From Agromyces lapidis (lineage in GTDB: Bacteria; Actinomycetota; Actinomycetes; Actinomycetales; Microbacteriaceae), in the NCBI RefSeq assembly GCF_009749405.1, contig NZ_WBIQ01000008.1:248001-312000 (forward strand): DNA of 64,000 nt, read 5' to 3'. The translations under genes and the position numbers were made by a program. The notes under the pieces are model-generated. The model made no database searches, had not been told where the DNA came from, and was given only the letters and a program-made list of their open reading frames with translations. Shown here piece by piece: positions 47,510-56,210 of this stretch; the first letter of the stretch is position 1; every line of letters starts with the position of its first letter.

Positions 47510-48792
47510 GCGGTCGAGCCCTCCGCTGAGGTGGTGAAGACGGGGGAGGAGGCAGTGGTGACGGCGGACGTGCCGAGCGCACCGCTCGCGAGCGCCGCCC
47601 GCACGGCTCCCCGGGCGACCTTGCCCGAGTCGGTGCGCGGGACCGCGCCGAAGAACCACCTGCGCGGCAGTTCGGCCGGCACGAGACGGTCGCGCGCAGC
47701 ATCGACGACTGCCTGCCGTGTGGCGTCGCGGAGGCGGGCTGCCGCGGGCGCGTCGGAGCCGGAATCGGCGGGGTCGAGTTCGACGACCGCGACCACCCGC
47801 TCGCCGAGCAGTTCGTGCGGCTCGCCGACGACCGCCGCCGCGGCGACCCCGGGCAGCGAGGTCAGCACGGCCTCGACGTGTTCGGCGAGCACGGTGGCGC
47901 CCGCGGTCGTGATCGCCGCGTCGCCGCGCCCGAGCACGCGCAGGCGGCCGTCGGCCGCGGTCTCGGCGAGGTCGCCGACGGTGGCGAATCCGGTGGAGTC
48001 GCGGCGAAGCATCCCGCCGCCGATCGCGCCGAGCGCCAGATAAGGCGATCGCACCCAGAGTTCGCGCCCGGCCGCCGACTCGCGCAGCTCGAGCTCGGCG
48101 CCCGGGAACGGTTCGAGCCCGTCGCCCAGCCCGACTGCGACGAACGAGAGTTCGGCGGCGCCGTAGTACTCGACCAGGCGGAGCCGCGCGCCCGCGGCCT
48201 CGCGCAGCGACGCGCCAATCGCGGCACCGGCGACGACCGCGGTGCGCACGTCGAGCGCGTCGTCGAGGAGTCGCGCGAGCCGGGTGGGCGTCGCGTGCAC
48301 GACGCTCGCGCCGCGAAGCTCGTCGCCCACCGACGCGCCGGCCCACAGCGCGTGCAGCGCCGCGTAGAGGTGCATCGAGACGTGCAGGGGGCCGGTGACC
48401 GCGATGCGGTCGGATGCCCCGATGCCGGCGATCTCCGCGAGCGGTGCAGCCGAGGCGAGCCAGGACTCCTCGGTGCGGGCGACGACGGTCGGCGCGGCAC
48501 CCGAGGAACCCGAGGTGCGCAGCGCGAGCGCGGTGCCCTCGGGAAGCCGGCCCTCGAGGCCGGCCGCCTCCTCGGGGCCGCCGCCGACGAGCACGGGCCG
48601 CCCGCGCTCGAGTGCGGCCAGGACGGTCGTGATCAGCCGGGCGGGCGGCATGCCGGCGGGGCATCCGATGGGCCCGTCACCAGGCGGAAGCGAGGCTGCG
48701 GCGACCGCCGCGGCGAGCTCGCCCACGCGCACGACGTCGCCGCCGAACGCGAGGGCGGGCGCGCCCGGCGCTCCCCGCAGCCACTCGCTCAT
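47506..48792 (-). CDS. AMP-binding acyl-CoA ligase-like protein in the biotin operon
   Basis: 428 residues, shorter than the 500-550 of typical acyl-CoA synthetases (MenE-like size). ATP-binding TSGSSGAAPTVV, adenylation motif YYGAAELSFVA, GDLAETAADGRLRVLGRGDAAITTAG (hinge) and C-terminal PRTDSGKVARGAV with the catalytic Lys are recognisable. Activates a carboxylic acid as an acyl-adenylate then CoA thioester. Both ends overlap neighbours (ATGA), so it is co-expressed with bioY and the thiolase. Candidate substrate: pimelate or a related dicarboxylate, by inference. Confidence 0.82.
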   Translation of the reverse strand: MSEWLRGAPGAPALAFGGDVVRVGELAAAVAAASLPPGDGPIGCPAGMPPARLITTVLAALERGRPVLVGGGPEEAAGLEGRLPEGTALALRTSGSSGAAPTVVARTEESWLASAAPLAEIAGIGASDRIAVTGPLHVSMHLYAALHALWAGASVGDELRGASVVHATPTRLARLLDDALDVRTAVVAGAAIGASLREAAGARLRLVEYYGAAELSFVAVGLGDGLEPFPGAELELRESAAGRELWVRSPYLALGAIGGGMLRRDSTGFATVGDLAETAADGRLRVLGRGDAAITTAGATVLAEHVEAVLTSLPGVAAAAVVGEPHELLGERVVAVVELDPADSGSDAPAAARLRDATRQAVVDAARDRLVPAELPRRWFFGAVPRTDSGKVARGAVRAALASGALGTSAVTTASSPVFTTSAEGSTA

Positions 48793-49469
48793 GCGGCGTC
48801 GACCGCCGGTGCCGAGGCGCCGCGGCGGGCCCACGGCCAGGCACGGGGCTCGATGAGCCCGGGCCAGGCGCGGTGCACGCCCTTCGCGACGAGCACCGTG
48901 ACGACGACCTTCAGCACGTCGCCCGGGAGGAACACGGTCGCACCGACGATCGCCACGCCGAGCGGGGTGCCGGTGATCGCGGCGAAGACCGGAACACCGA
49001 TGAGGTAGATCGCGACGATGCCGCCGAGGGCCGTCCAGAGCAGCGCGGGAACGACCCGGTAGCGGGGGAGCAGGCGCGCAGTCGCCCACCCGATCACGAC
49101 GACGCCGAGCAGCCAGCCCGCGAGGTAGCCGACCGAGGGGCCGACGAAGACCCCGAGGCCGCCGCGGCCGCCCGAGAGCAGGGGCAGCCCGGCCGCGACG
49201 AGCGCGAGGAGCAGCAGCACCGAGAGGAAGCCCTTGCGCGCGCCGAGGACGGCGCCCGCGAGCATGACGCCGAGCGTCTGGAAGGTGATCGGCACGGCGG
49301 TGCCGCCGAGGTAGAGCGCGCCGGGCAGGCCGAGCGCGGCGATGAGCCCGGTGAACACGGCGATCTGGGCGAGGTCGCGCGCGGTGCCGCGTCGCTTCGG
49401 CGCTCGCTCGGTGGCGGATGCCTCGTCGGCGATCTCGGCGGACGGGGTGCTGCTCGGTGCGGTGCTCAT
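48789..49469 (-). CDS. bioY: Biotin transporter S component BioY
   Basis: 226 residues. A polar N-terminal tail of 30 residues, then six helices with TAVPITFQTLGVMLAGAVLGARKG, the BioY biotin-site signature, and GLGVFVGPSVGYLAGWLLG. First gene of the five-gene reverse operon. A CGTGATTTCACG near-palindrome overlapping TAGCGT lies about 40 bases upstream. Confidence 0.94.
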   Translation of the reverse strand: MSTAPSSTPSAEIADEASATERAPKRRGTARDLAQIAVFTGLIAALGLPGALYLGGTAVPITFQTLGVMLAGAVLGARKGFLSVLLLLALVAAGLPLLSGGRGGLGVFVGPSVGYLAGWLLGVVVIGWATARLLPRYRVVPALLWTALGGIVAIYLIGVPVFAAITGTPLGVAIVGATVFLPGDVLKVVVTVLVAKGVHRAWPGLIEPRAWPWARRGASAPAVDAA

Positions 49470-49505
49470 CGGGTTCCCCTCTGGTGGCGTGGCGGGCGGA
49501 CGGCC

Positions 49506-49522
49506 CGTGATTTCACGCTAGA
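49506..49522 (-). promoter_or_regulatory. Candidate bioY promoter/operator
   Basis: CGTGA-TT-TCACG dyad at 49506-49517 overlaps a reverse TAGCGT -10-like hexamer (49520-49515). It could be a binding site for a biotin regulator (BioQ/BirA type), but it does not match a consensus I am sure of. Confidence 0.35.
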
Positions 49523-49599
49523 AGGGCGGGGGAGTGCCCCGTCGGCTCAGCCGTACAAGAATGCACGGCCGATTTTGGAACGGCCCGGACTCGCCCGGC

Positions 49600-50073
49600 T
49601 CAGGCGGCCGCGCGCGTCTCGAGCTCGGTCATCGGCCCGATCATGCGCACTGCGGCGAGTTCGGACGCCTCGGCATCGACGGACTCGGTGGCCGTCTCGA
49701 CCGAGTCGCTCGCGACGGGGTCGGCCCAGACGATGAGCGGTGCGGGCTCCCAGCCGAGGGCCATCGACTCTTCACCCGCGGGCACGACGACGGCGACCGA
49801 GTCGCGCTCGTCGAGGATCGCACGGGTGAGCTCGGCCGCGATCTGGTGCGTGAGCATCGCGTGGAAGATGCGATCGGTGTCGCCGTCGGAGCGACGGACC
49901 AGCGACCATCCGCCGCCCTGGCCGATGAACTCGGAGAGGCGGGCGTTCAGGAGTTCGAAGATGTGCTCGCCACGCAGGTCGGCCGCGGTCGGGCGCGGCG
50001 GAGTCGCGGCAGGAGCGGCAGCGTGTGCGGAGGCCTGGGCGGCAAGCCGTGCGCGGCGCCAGCGGCGGAACAT
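49600..50073 (-). CDS. Hypothetical protein, Ala-rich N-terminus
   Basis: 157 residues: a basic/Ala/Pro leader (RRWRRARLAAQASAHAAAPAA), then a small globular region (EHIFELLNARLSEFIGQGGGWSLVRRSDGDTDRIFHAMLTHQIAAEL) and an acidic tail. GAGGGG lies 8 bases before the ATG. No family recognised; cytosolic by lack of membrane segments. Confidence 0.7.
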   Translation of the reverse strand: MFRRWRRARLAAQASAHAAAPAATPPRPTAADLRGEHIFELLNARLSEFIGQGGGWSLVRRSDGDTDRIFHAMLTHQIAAELTRAILDERDSVAVVVPAGEESMALGWEPAPLIVWADPVASDSVETATESVDAEASELAAVRMIGPMTELETRAAA

Positions 50074-50193
50074 CGGTGGCCCCTCTCGGTCGTGGTGCAG
50101 CGGGTACTGCGTCGTCTCGGGTCGTTCGTCCCAGTCTCGGGCACGGCGGCGCGGATTCCGAATGACACGCCGGGCGGGCGCGGCGTCGGCGCG

Positions 50194-50382
50194 CTATTCG
50201 CCGAGTTCGGTGCGCTTCGTCTCTTCGGCGACCGTGCCGATCGCGATCGCGAGGCTCGCGGCCCACGACACCCACATCAGCAGCAGGCGCCAGTCGCGCG
50301 GACCGTCGAGCGTGGTCTTTGCCACGCCGATCCCGCTGATGACGGCGCTGATCACGGCTCCGCTGAAGAGGTACTTGCGCAT
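50194..50382 (-). CDS. Small two-helix membrane protein
   Basis: 62 residues: MRKYLFSGAVISAVISGIGVAK and LLLMWVSWAASLAIAIGTVAEETKRTELGE. TAGCGT lies 7 bases before ATG 50382, supporting this start over a longer frame that would reach into the TetR promoter. Function unknown. Confidence 0.65.
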   Translation of the reverse strand: MRKYLFSGAVISAVISGIGVAKTTLDGPRDWRLLLMWVSWAASLAIAIGTVAEETKRTELGE

Positions 50383-50433
50383 GTCCGCCACGCTACCGTG
50401 CGGTGAACACCGGCTGTGAGTCATCCGTGAATC

Positions 50434-50466
50434 TGACCGATCGTGCAGGATCTGACCGATCGGTCA
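50434..50466. promoter_or_regulatory. TetR operator (duplicated TGACCGATCG)
   Basis: A perfect 14-bp palindrome TGACCGATCGGTCA at 50453-50466 and an exact TGACCGATCG at 50434-50443, starts 19 bp apart, immediately upstream of tetR. Fits autoregulation and control of the following efflux genes. Confidence 0.82.
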
Positions 50467-50480
50467 ATTACCGTCGAAGC

Positions 50481-51095
50481 ATGCCCACCGATGCGACCCT
50501 CCCCTCGCGCGCCCGAGCCAGCGACGAACTGCTGCGCACCGCGCTCGAGCAATTCGCGACCGTCGGCTTCGCCGGCACCTCGCTGCAGCAGATCGCCGAC
50601 CATGCCGGGTACTCGAAGTCGAGCGTGCTCTACCACTACGCCTCGAAGGAGGCGCTGCTCGAGGCCGCGATCACGCCGGCCATCGAACGCCTCGAGGCAC
50701 TCGTCGACGACTTCGCCGAGGGGCGCCGTTCCGACGCCGCACGCGGCGTCTTCATCACGCGCTTCGTCGACCTGCTGCTCGGCGAGCGCCTCGCCGTGCA
50801 CCTCTTCGTCAGCCAGGGGCACTCCCTCGGCGGCATCCCGATCGTCGAACGCGGCAACGCCGCGATCCGGGTGCTCGCCGATGCGATCTGCTCGGGCGCC
50901 ACCCTCGTCGAGCAGATGCGGTTCGGCGTCGCCCTCGCGGGCGCGACGTACGCGCTCGTCGCCGGCGCCACGTTCTTCGACGACGTCGAGATGAGCGAAC
51001 TCACGAACTCCCACGACGACGACGAGATGCGCGCCGCGCTCGTCGAGGTCGTCTCCGAACTCCTCCTCCCGGCCGACGGCCGCCAGACCCGATAG
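50481..51095 (+). CDS. TetR-family transcriptional regulator
   Basis: 204 residues from ATG 50481, the first start after the operator. DNA-binding domain RASDELLRTALEQFATVGFAGTSLQQIADHAGYSKSSVLYHYASKEALLEAA. The C-terminal ligand domain is of the usual size. Ends 9 bases before the MMPL transporter, so it heads a TetR-MMPL-YhgE operon and probably represses it. Ligand unknown. Confidence 0.93.
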   Translation: MPTDATLPSRARASDELLRTALEQFATVGFAGTSLQQIADHAGYSKSSVLYHYASKEALLEAAITPAIERLEALVDDFAEGRRSDAARGVFITRFVDLLLGERLAVHLFVSQGHSLGGIPIVERGNAAIRVLADAICSGATLVEQMRFGVALAGATYALVAGATFFDDVEMSELTNSHDDDEMRAALVEVVSELLLPADGRQTR

Positions 51096-51104
51096 GCCCC
51101 GCCC

Positions 51105-54023
51105 ATGGCTCTCCTCCTGCACCGCATCGGCCGCTTCGCGTACCGCCGCGCCTGGCTCGTCATCGTCACCTGGGTGCTCGCGCTCGGCGCCCTCCTCGGC
51201 GCCGGCCTCGGCCTCGGCGGGCAGCTGCAAGATTCGTTCGCCATCCCCGGCACCGAGTCCCAGACCGCGATCGACCAGCTCGCCGCCGTCTTCCCGCAGA
51301 CCGCGGGCGCCTCGGCGAAGGCCGTGATCGAAGCGCCCGAGGGCGACACCGTCGACGCCCCCGACGCCCGCGCCGCCATCGAGGACATGGAGGCCGAACT
51401 CGAGGACCTCGACGGCATCGCGAGCGTGCTCGGCCCGTTCGACGAGTACGCGGGCGACCAGATCTCGGGCGACGAGCGCACCGCCTACATCCAGATCACC
51501 TTCGACGGTCAGGTCACCGACGTGACCCCCGAGATGCTCGACGCGGTCACGGCGACCGGCGAGCTCGGCCACGACGCGGGCCTCGAGGTCGCCTTCGGCG
51601 GCGACGTCTTCCAGGAGACGAGCTTCGGCCTCACCGTCACCGAGGTGTTCGGCGTGCTGTTCGCCGCCGTCGTGCTCATCATCACCTTCGGCTCGCTGCT
51701 CTCGGCGGGCATGCCGCTGCTCACCGCCCTCGTCGGCGTGGGCGCCGCCTCGGGCGGCATCCTCATCGTCGCGGCCTTCGGCACGGTGTCGTCGACCGCC
51801 CCGATGCTCGCCGTCATGATCGGACTCGCGGTCGGCATCGACTACGCGCTGTTCATCCTCTCGCGGCACCGCAATCAGCTCGCCCGCGGCCAAGATCCAG
51901 AGGACAGCGCCGCCGAGGCGGTGGCCACCGCCGGCGGTGCGGTCGTGTTCGCCGGGCTCACCGTCATCATCGCCCTGCTCGGCCTCCTCGTGGTCGGCAT
52001 CCCGTTCCTCAGCGTCATGGGCGTCGGCGCCGCCTTCGCGGTGCTCATCGCCGTCATCGGCGCCGTCACCCTGCTGCCGGCGCTCCTCGGCGTCTTCGGC
52101 AAGCGACTCGCGCCGAAGCCCGGCAGCCGCGCGCACCGCCGCGCGAACGCGGCCGACGACGGCGGCAAGCCGACGATGGGTCGACGCTGGGTCGACCTCG
52201 TGCTGAAGGCCCCGGTCGTCTTCGTCGTGCTCGTCGTGGGCTTCCTCGGCGCCGCCGCGATCCCCGCCGCGAGCCTCGACCTCAACCTGCCGAACAACGC
52301 GGGCTCGCCGGGCTCCACCCAGCGCGAGGCCTACGAGATGATCGAGAGCGGCTTCGGCCCGGGCTACAACGGCCCGCTCATCGTGACCGTCGACATCACG
52401 CAGACGACCGACATCTTCGACGACCTCGACGCGATCGGCGCGCAGCTCGCCGAGCTCGACGACGTCGCCTACGTCGGCGAGGGGCTGCCGAACGAGACCG
52501 TCGACACCGCCATCATCCAGGTGGTGCCCGAGAGCGCCCCCGATACCCCCGAGACGAAGGCGCTCGTCGAGGAGATCCGCGAGCTCGCGCCCTCGATCGA
52601 GGCGGAGTTCGGCACCGCCATCGCCGTCACCGGCTACACCGCCGTCGCGATCGACATCTCGAACCGGCTCGCCGACGCGCTCATCCCGTTCGCGCTCATC
52701 GTCGTCGGGCTCTCGATCGTGCTGCTGCTCATGGTGTTCCGCTCGGTGTTCGTGCCGATCAAGGCGGCCCTCGGCTTCCTGTTGTCGGCGTTCGGCGCGA
52801 TCGGCGTCACCGTGGCGATCTTCCAGTGGGGATGGTTCGCCGAACTGCTGCACGTCGAGCCGGGGCCGATCCTGAGCTTCCTGCCGATCCTGCTCATGGC
52901 GGTGCTCTTCGGGCTCGCCATGGACTACGAGGTGTTCCTCGTGTCGGGCATGCGCGAGGAGTACGTGAAGACGAAGGAGCCGCGGACCTCGATCGTGCAC
53001 GGCTTCCAGCACGCCGCCCGCGTGGTCACGGCCGCCGCGCTCATCATGTTCTTCGTCTTCTTCGCCTTCGTGCCCGAGGGATCGGGGGTCATCAAGGGCA
53101 TCGCGTTCGCGCTCGCGATCGGCGTCGCCTTCGATGCCTTCCTCGTGCGCATGACGCTCGTGCCCGCGGCCATGGCGCTCGCAGGCCGCGCCGCCTGGTG
53201 GCTGCCGAAGTGGCTCGCGCGGATCCTGCCCGACGTCGACATCGAGGGCGAGGGGCTGCGCGCCCACCTCGAGCAGGAGGAGTGGGCCGCCGCGCGGCCC
53301 GCCGCGATCAACGTCGACGAGGCCGTGTTCGGGCTCGCCGAGCGCCCCATCGGCCCGCTCTCGACCGAGGTGCCCGCCGGCGGCGTGCTCGTCGTGCGCG
53401 GCGAACCCGTCGACCGCCGCGTCGTCGCCGCGACCCTCGCCGGCCGCCTCGCGCCCGTCTCGGGACGCGTCGCCGTGCAGGGCACGCCGTTGCCGACCGG
53501 GCAGGGTCGCGTCATGCGCCACGTCGCGATGGCCGAGGTCGCCTCGGATGCCCCGACGGGCACCACGGTCGGAGAGCTCATCGCCGCACGACTCGATGCG
53601 ACGAGGCCCTGGTACCGCCTCGGCGTCTCCGGCTCGCAGGTGCGCGACTGGACGGAGCGCGCGGCCCGTGCGCTCGCCGGCTCCGCGCCGCTCGCCTCGG
53701 GTGACGGCGCGCCCGTCGCAGCCGCCGCTCGTTTCGACGCCGACACCCCGCTCTCCTCGCTCGGCGCGGAGGCCCGCACGGTCGTGGCCGTCGCCGCCGC
53801 GCTCGCCGAGCGGCCGAAGCTCGTCGTGCTCGACCTCGACGACGAGCCCAGCGGGGCGAGCCCCGCGCTCTGGGCGGCGCTCGACGCCCTCGTGCCCGCG
53901 ACGGTCACCCTGATCGTCGGCCTCGGCGCCGATGCGCCGGCACCCGATGCCTCGGTCGCGCTCGCCGCCCGTGGCATCCGCACCCTCGAACCCGTCTCGC
54001 GCAGCCTGGAGGCACACCGATGA
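51105..54023 (+). CDS. MMPL/RND transporter fused to a degenerate ABC-ATPase-like domain
   Basis: 972 residues. Residues 1-720 form a standard MMPL transporter: 12 helices in two blocks, with extracytoplasmic domains after helices 1 and 7, GLAVGIDYALFILSRHR and GLAMDYEVFLVSGMREE carrying the conserved proton-relay Asp-Tyr pairs. Residues 735-972 add a cytosolic domain that reads like an ABC ATPase (GVLVVRGEPVDRRVVAATLAGRLAPVSGRVAVQG; SSLGAEARTVVAVAAALAERPKLVVLDLDD) but lacks a Walker A Lys/Thr and a canonical signature, so it should not hydrolyse ATP. Overlaps the YhgE/Pip gene by four bases. Exports lipids or drugs by family; the fusion is unusual. Confidence 0.9.
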   Translation: MALLLHRIGRFAYRRAWLVIVTWVLALGALLGAGLGLGGQLQDSFAIPGTESQTAIDQLAAVFPQTAGASAKAVIEAPEGDTVDAPDARAAIEDMEAELEDLDGIASVLGPFDEYAGDQISGDERTAYIQITFDGQVTDVTPEMLDAVTATGELGHDAGLEVAFGGDVFQETSFGLTVTEVFGVLFAAVVLIITFGSLLSAGMPLLTALVGVGAASGGILIVAAFGTVSSTAPMLAVMIGLAVGIDYALFILSRHRNQLARGQDPEDSAAEAVATAGGAVVFAGLTVIIALLGLLVVGIPFLSVMGVGAAFAVLIAVIGAVTLLPALLGVFGKRLAPKPGSRAHRRANAADDGGKPTMGRRWVDLVLKAPVVFVVLVVGFLGAAAIPAASLDLNLPNNAGSPGSTQREAYEMIESGFGPGYNGPLIVTVDITQTTDIFDDLDAIGAQLAELDDVAYVGEGLPNETVDTAIIQVVPESAPDTPETKALVEEIRELAPSIEAEFGTAIAVTGYTAVAIDISNRLADALIPFALIVVGLSIVLLLMVFRSVFVPIKAALGFLLSAFGAIGVTVAIFQWGWFAELLHVEPGPILSFLPILLMAVLFGLAMDYEVFLVSGMREEYVKTKEPRTSIVHGFQHAARVVTAAALIMFFVFFAFVPEGSGVIKGIAFALAIGVAFDAFLVRMTLVPAAMALAGRAAWWLPKWLARILPDVDIEGEGLRAHLEQEEWAAARPAAINVDEAVFGLAERPIGPLSTEVPAGGVLVVRGEPVDRRVVAATLAGRLAPVSGRVAVQGTPLPTGQGRVMRHVAMAEVASDAPTGTTVGELIAARLDATRPWYRLGVSGSQVRDWTERAARALAGSAPLASGDGAPVAAAARFDADTPLSSLGAEARTVVAVAAALAERPKLVVLDLDDEPSGASPALWAALDALVPATVTLIVGLGADAPAPDASVALAARGIRTLEPVSRSLEAHR

Positions 54024-56128
54024 GCACCCGACTCTCCCGCCTGTTCGGCTCGACCCCGGCGCAGCGCCGCACGCGCTTCGGCGTGCTCGTCGCCGCGGTC
54101 GTCGCCGTTCCGCTCGCCGTAGCCGGCCTCGTCTCGGGCGCCCTCGGCGGCGCGACCGACAACCTCGCCGAGATTCCGGCGGTCGTCGTGAACAACGACG
54201 AGATGGTCACCATGACGCTGCCCGACGGCACCGAGCAGCCGGTGCTGGCCGGTCGCCAGCTCGTCACCGAGCTCACCGGCGCCGACTCCGCCGGTTTCGC
54301 CTGGACGATCTCGAACGACGAGGAGGCCTCCGAGCTCCTCGCATCGGGCGACGCGTACGCCGTGCTGACGATCCCGTCCGACTTCTCGGAGTCGGTCACC
54401 TCGATCTCGGGCCAGGCGCCGACGCAGGCGAACCTCGACATCCGCACCGACGACGCGCACGGCTACCTCGCCGGTTCGGTCGCGCAGTCGGTCGGCGACG
54501 CGATGTCGACCGCGTTCGGCCGCGAGCTGACCGCCCAGTACCTCGAGGGCTTCTACACGAACCTCGCCCAGATGGGCGGCTCGCTCGGCGAGGCGGCCGA
54601 CGGGGCGACGCAGCTCTCGAGCGGCATCGGCACGCTGTCGGGCGGGCTGGGCAAGCTCTCCGACGGCGTCGGGCAGGCGGCCTCGGGCGCATCGGATGCC
54701 GCGAGCGGCGCGTCGGCGTACGCCGACGGGGTGGCGCAGTACACCGACGGCGTCGACGGCATCGCGAGCGGGCTCGGCTCGTACTCGGCCGGCGTGACGA
54801 AGTACACGCAGGGGGTCGACGGGATCGCCGGCGGGCTTGCCGAGCTCTCGACGCAGACGAAGGACCTCGGGCGGCTCGGCACCGGTGTCGTCGACTACAC
54901 GGCGGGCGTGACCTCGCTCTCGACGAACTACGACGCGCTCGAGCCCGGGCTGCTCGCCCTCATCGACCAGACGGTCTCCGGCGCGACCGGCGGACTCGCC
55001 GACTGCTCGACTGAGCCTTTGCCGGCGCAGCTCGCCGAGCTGTGCGCCATGCGCGACGGCGTCGTCGGCATCGGCGACGGCGCATCGGCTCTCTCTGCTT
55101 CGGGCACGGAGCTCGCGGCCGGTGCGGCCGGGCTCGCCCCGCTCCAGGGCGGCATCGCGCAGCTCTCGTCCGGCGCCTCGCAGCTCTCGGCCGGCTCGGC
55201 CGGCCTCCGCGACGGCGCCTCGGGGCTCGCCTCGGGCGCGCAGCAGCTGTCGGCCGGTTCGGCCGGCCTCAGCGACGGCGCGACGGGGCTCGCCTCGGGC
55301 ATCGGCGAACTCGCCGGCGGCCTCGGCGAACTGCAGGCCGGTGCCGACGGAGCGACCGACGGCGCCACGAAGCTCGCCTCGGGCGCAGATGATCTCGCCG
55401 ACGGCCTCGCCTCCGGCGCGAAGGAGGCGCAGCAGCTCGGCGACATCGATGCCGAGCAGACCGCCGACGTCGTCGCCGAACCCGTCACGGTCGACGCCAC
55501 CCGCGACAACGAGATCGCCTCGACCGGGGGAGTGATCGGCATGCTGTTCGTGCCGATCGGCCTCTGGCTCGGCGCGATGGCGATGTTCCTCGTGTTCCGC
55601 CCGTTCGGGCGCGAGGCACTGCGGAGCACCGCCTCGACCGGCGGCCTCGTCTGGCGGGCGCTCGCCCGTGCCGGACTGCTCGCACTCGCGCAGGCCGTGG
55701 CCGTCGTGCTGCTGCTGCACGGCACGATGGGCGTCGCGTGGAACCTGCTGCCGCAGACGCTCGCATTCGCCGCGCTGCTCGCACTCGTGTTCACCGCGCT
55801 GCACGCCTTCTTGACGGTGTGGCTCGGGCGCGCGGGTCTGCTCGTCTCGCTCGTGCTCGTGGCGCTGCAGCTCACCGCAGCCGGCGGGCTCGTTCCGATC
55901 GAGGTGCTCGCGGGCCCCTATCAGGCGATCAGCCCGTTCCTGCCGCTCACCTGGGCGGTGCAGGGCATGCAGTCGATCATCGCGGGCGCGGCGGGCGGCG
56001 GAGTCGTCGCCGGCGCGGCCGGAGTGCTCGCGCTCTTCGGGCTCCTCGGAGTGGTCGGCACCGCGTTCGTCGTGGGCCGGCGCCGAGGCATCCGCTCGAT
56101 CGGATTCGCGGCGACCGCGCTCGGCTGA
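54020..56128 (+). CDS. YhgE/Pip-domain membrane protein
   Basis: 702 residues. N-terminal helix (FGVLVAAVVAVPLAVAGLVSGALGG), a 430-residue extracytoplasmic region rich in Ala/Gly/Ser pseudo-heptads (ASQLSAGSAGLRDGASGLASGA) likely forming a long coiled coil, and five or six C-terminal helices. YhgE/Pip proteins include phage-receptor-like and ESX/type VII accessory proteins of Gram-positive bacteria. Here it is coupled to the MMPL-pseudo-ABC protein, presumably as one export complex. Confidence 0.88.
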   Translation: MSTRLSRLFGSTPAQRRTRFGVLVAAVVAVPLAVAGLVSGALGGATDNLAEIPAVVVNNDEMVTMTLPDGTEQPVLAGRQLVTELTGADSAGFAWTISNDEEASELLASGDAYAVLTIPSDFSESVTSISGQAPTQANLDIRTDDAHGYLAGSVAQSVGDAMSTAFGRELTAQYLEGFYTNLAQMGGSLGEAADGATQLSSGIGTLSGGLGKLSDGVGQAASGASDAASGASAYADGVAQYTDGVDGIASGLGSYSAGVTKYTQGVDGIAGGLAELSTQTKDLGRLGTGVVDYTAGVTSLSTNYDALEPGLLALIDQTVSGATGGLADCSTEPLPAQLAELCAMRDGVVGIGDGASALSASGTELAAGAAGLAPLQGGIAQLSSGASQLSAGSAGLRDGASGLASGAQQLSAGSAGLSDGATGLASGIGELAGGLGELQAGADGATDGATKLASGADDLADGLASGAKEAQQLGDIDAEQTADVVAEPVTVDATRDNEIASTGGVIGMLFVPIGLWLGAMAMFLVFRPFGREALRSTASTGGLVWRALARAGLLALAQAVAVVLLLHGTMGVAWNLLPQTLAFAALLALVFTALHAFLTVWLGRAGLLVSLVLVALQLTAAGGLVPIEVLAGPYQAISPFLPLTWAVQGMQSIIAGAAGGGVVAGAAGVLALFGLLGVVGTAFVVGRRRGIRSIGFAATALG

Positions 56129-56135
56129 CGCCGGA

Positions 56136-56210
56136 GTCGGTCGAGCAACGACGAAGGAGCGTATCGAGACCACGGCAGGTGGTCTCGATACGCTTCGCTA
56201 CTCGACCGAC
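56136..56210. repeat. REP-like double palindrome between yhgE and ridA genes
   Basis: Outer arms GTCGGTCGAG (56136-56145) / CTCGACCGAC (56201-56210); inner 15-bp arms GCGTATCGAGACCAC (56159-56173) / complement (56179-56193), loop GGCAG. The GGTCTCGATACGC...CTCGACC core resembles intergenic palindromes I recall from Microbacteriaceae. It covers the ridA stop codon. Confidence 0.75.

Noticed and set aside
50421..54017. 1,198-codon reverse frame opposite TetR and MMPL
   Set aside because: Composition is Arg/Glu/Asp/His low complexity mirroring GC-rich codons; the forward genes have clear families.
54600..55440. Tandem DNA repeat in yhgE
   Set aside because: It is explained by Ala/Gly/Ser pseudo-heptads of the YhgE/Pip coiled-coil region; the DNA is only loosely repetitive.
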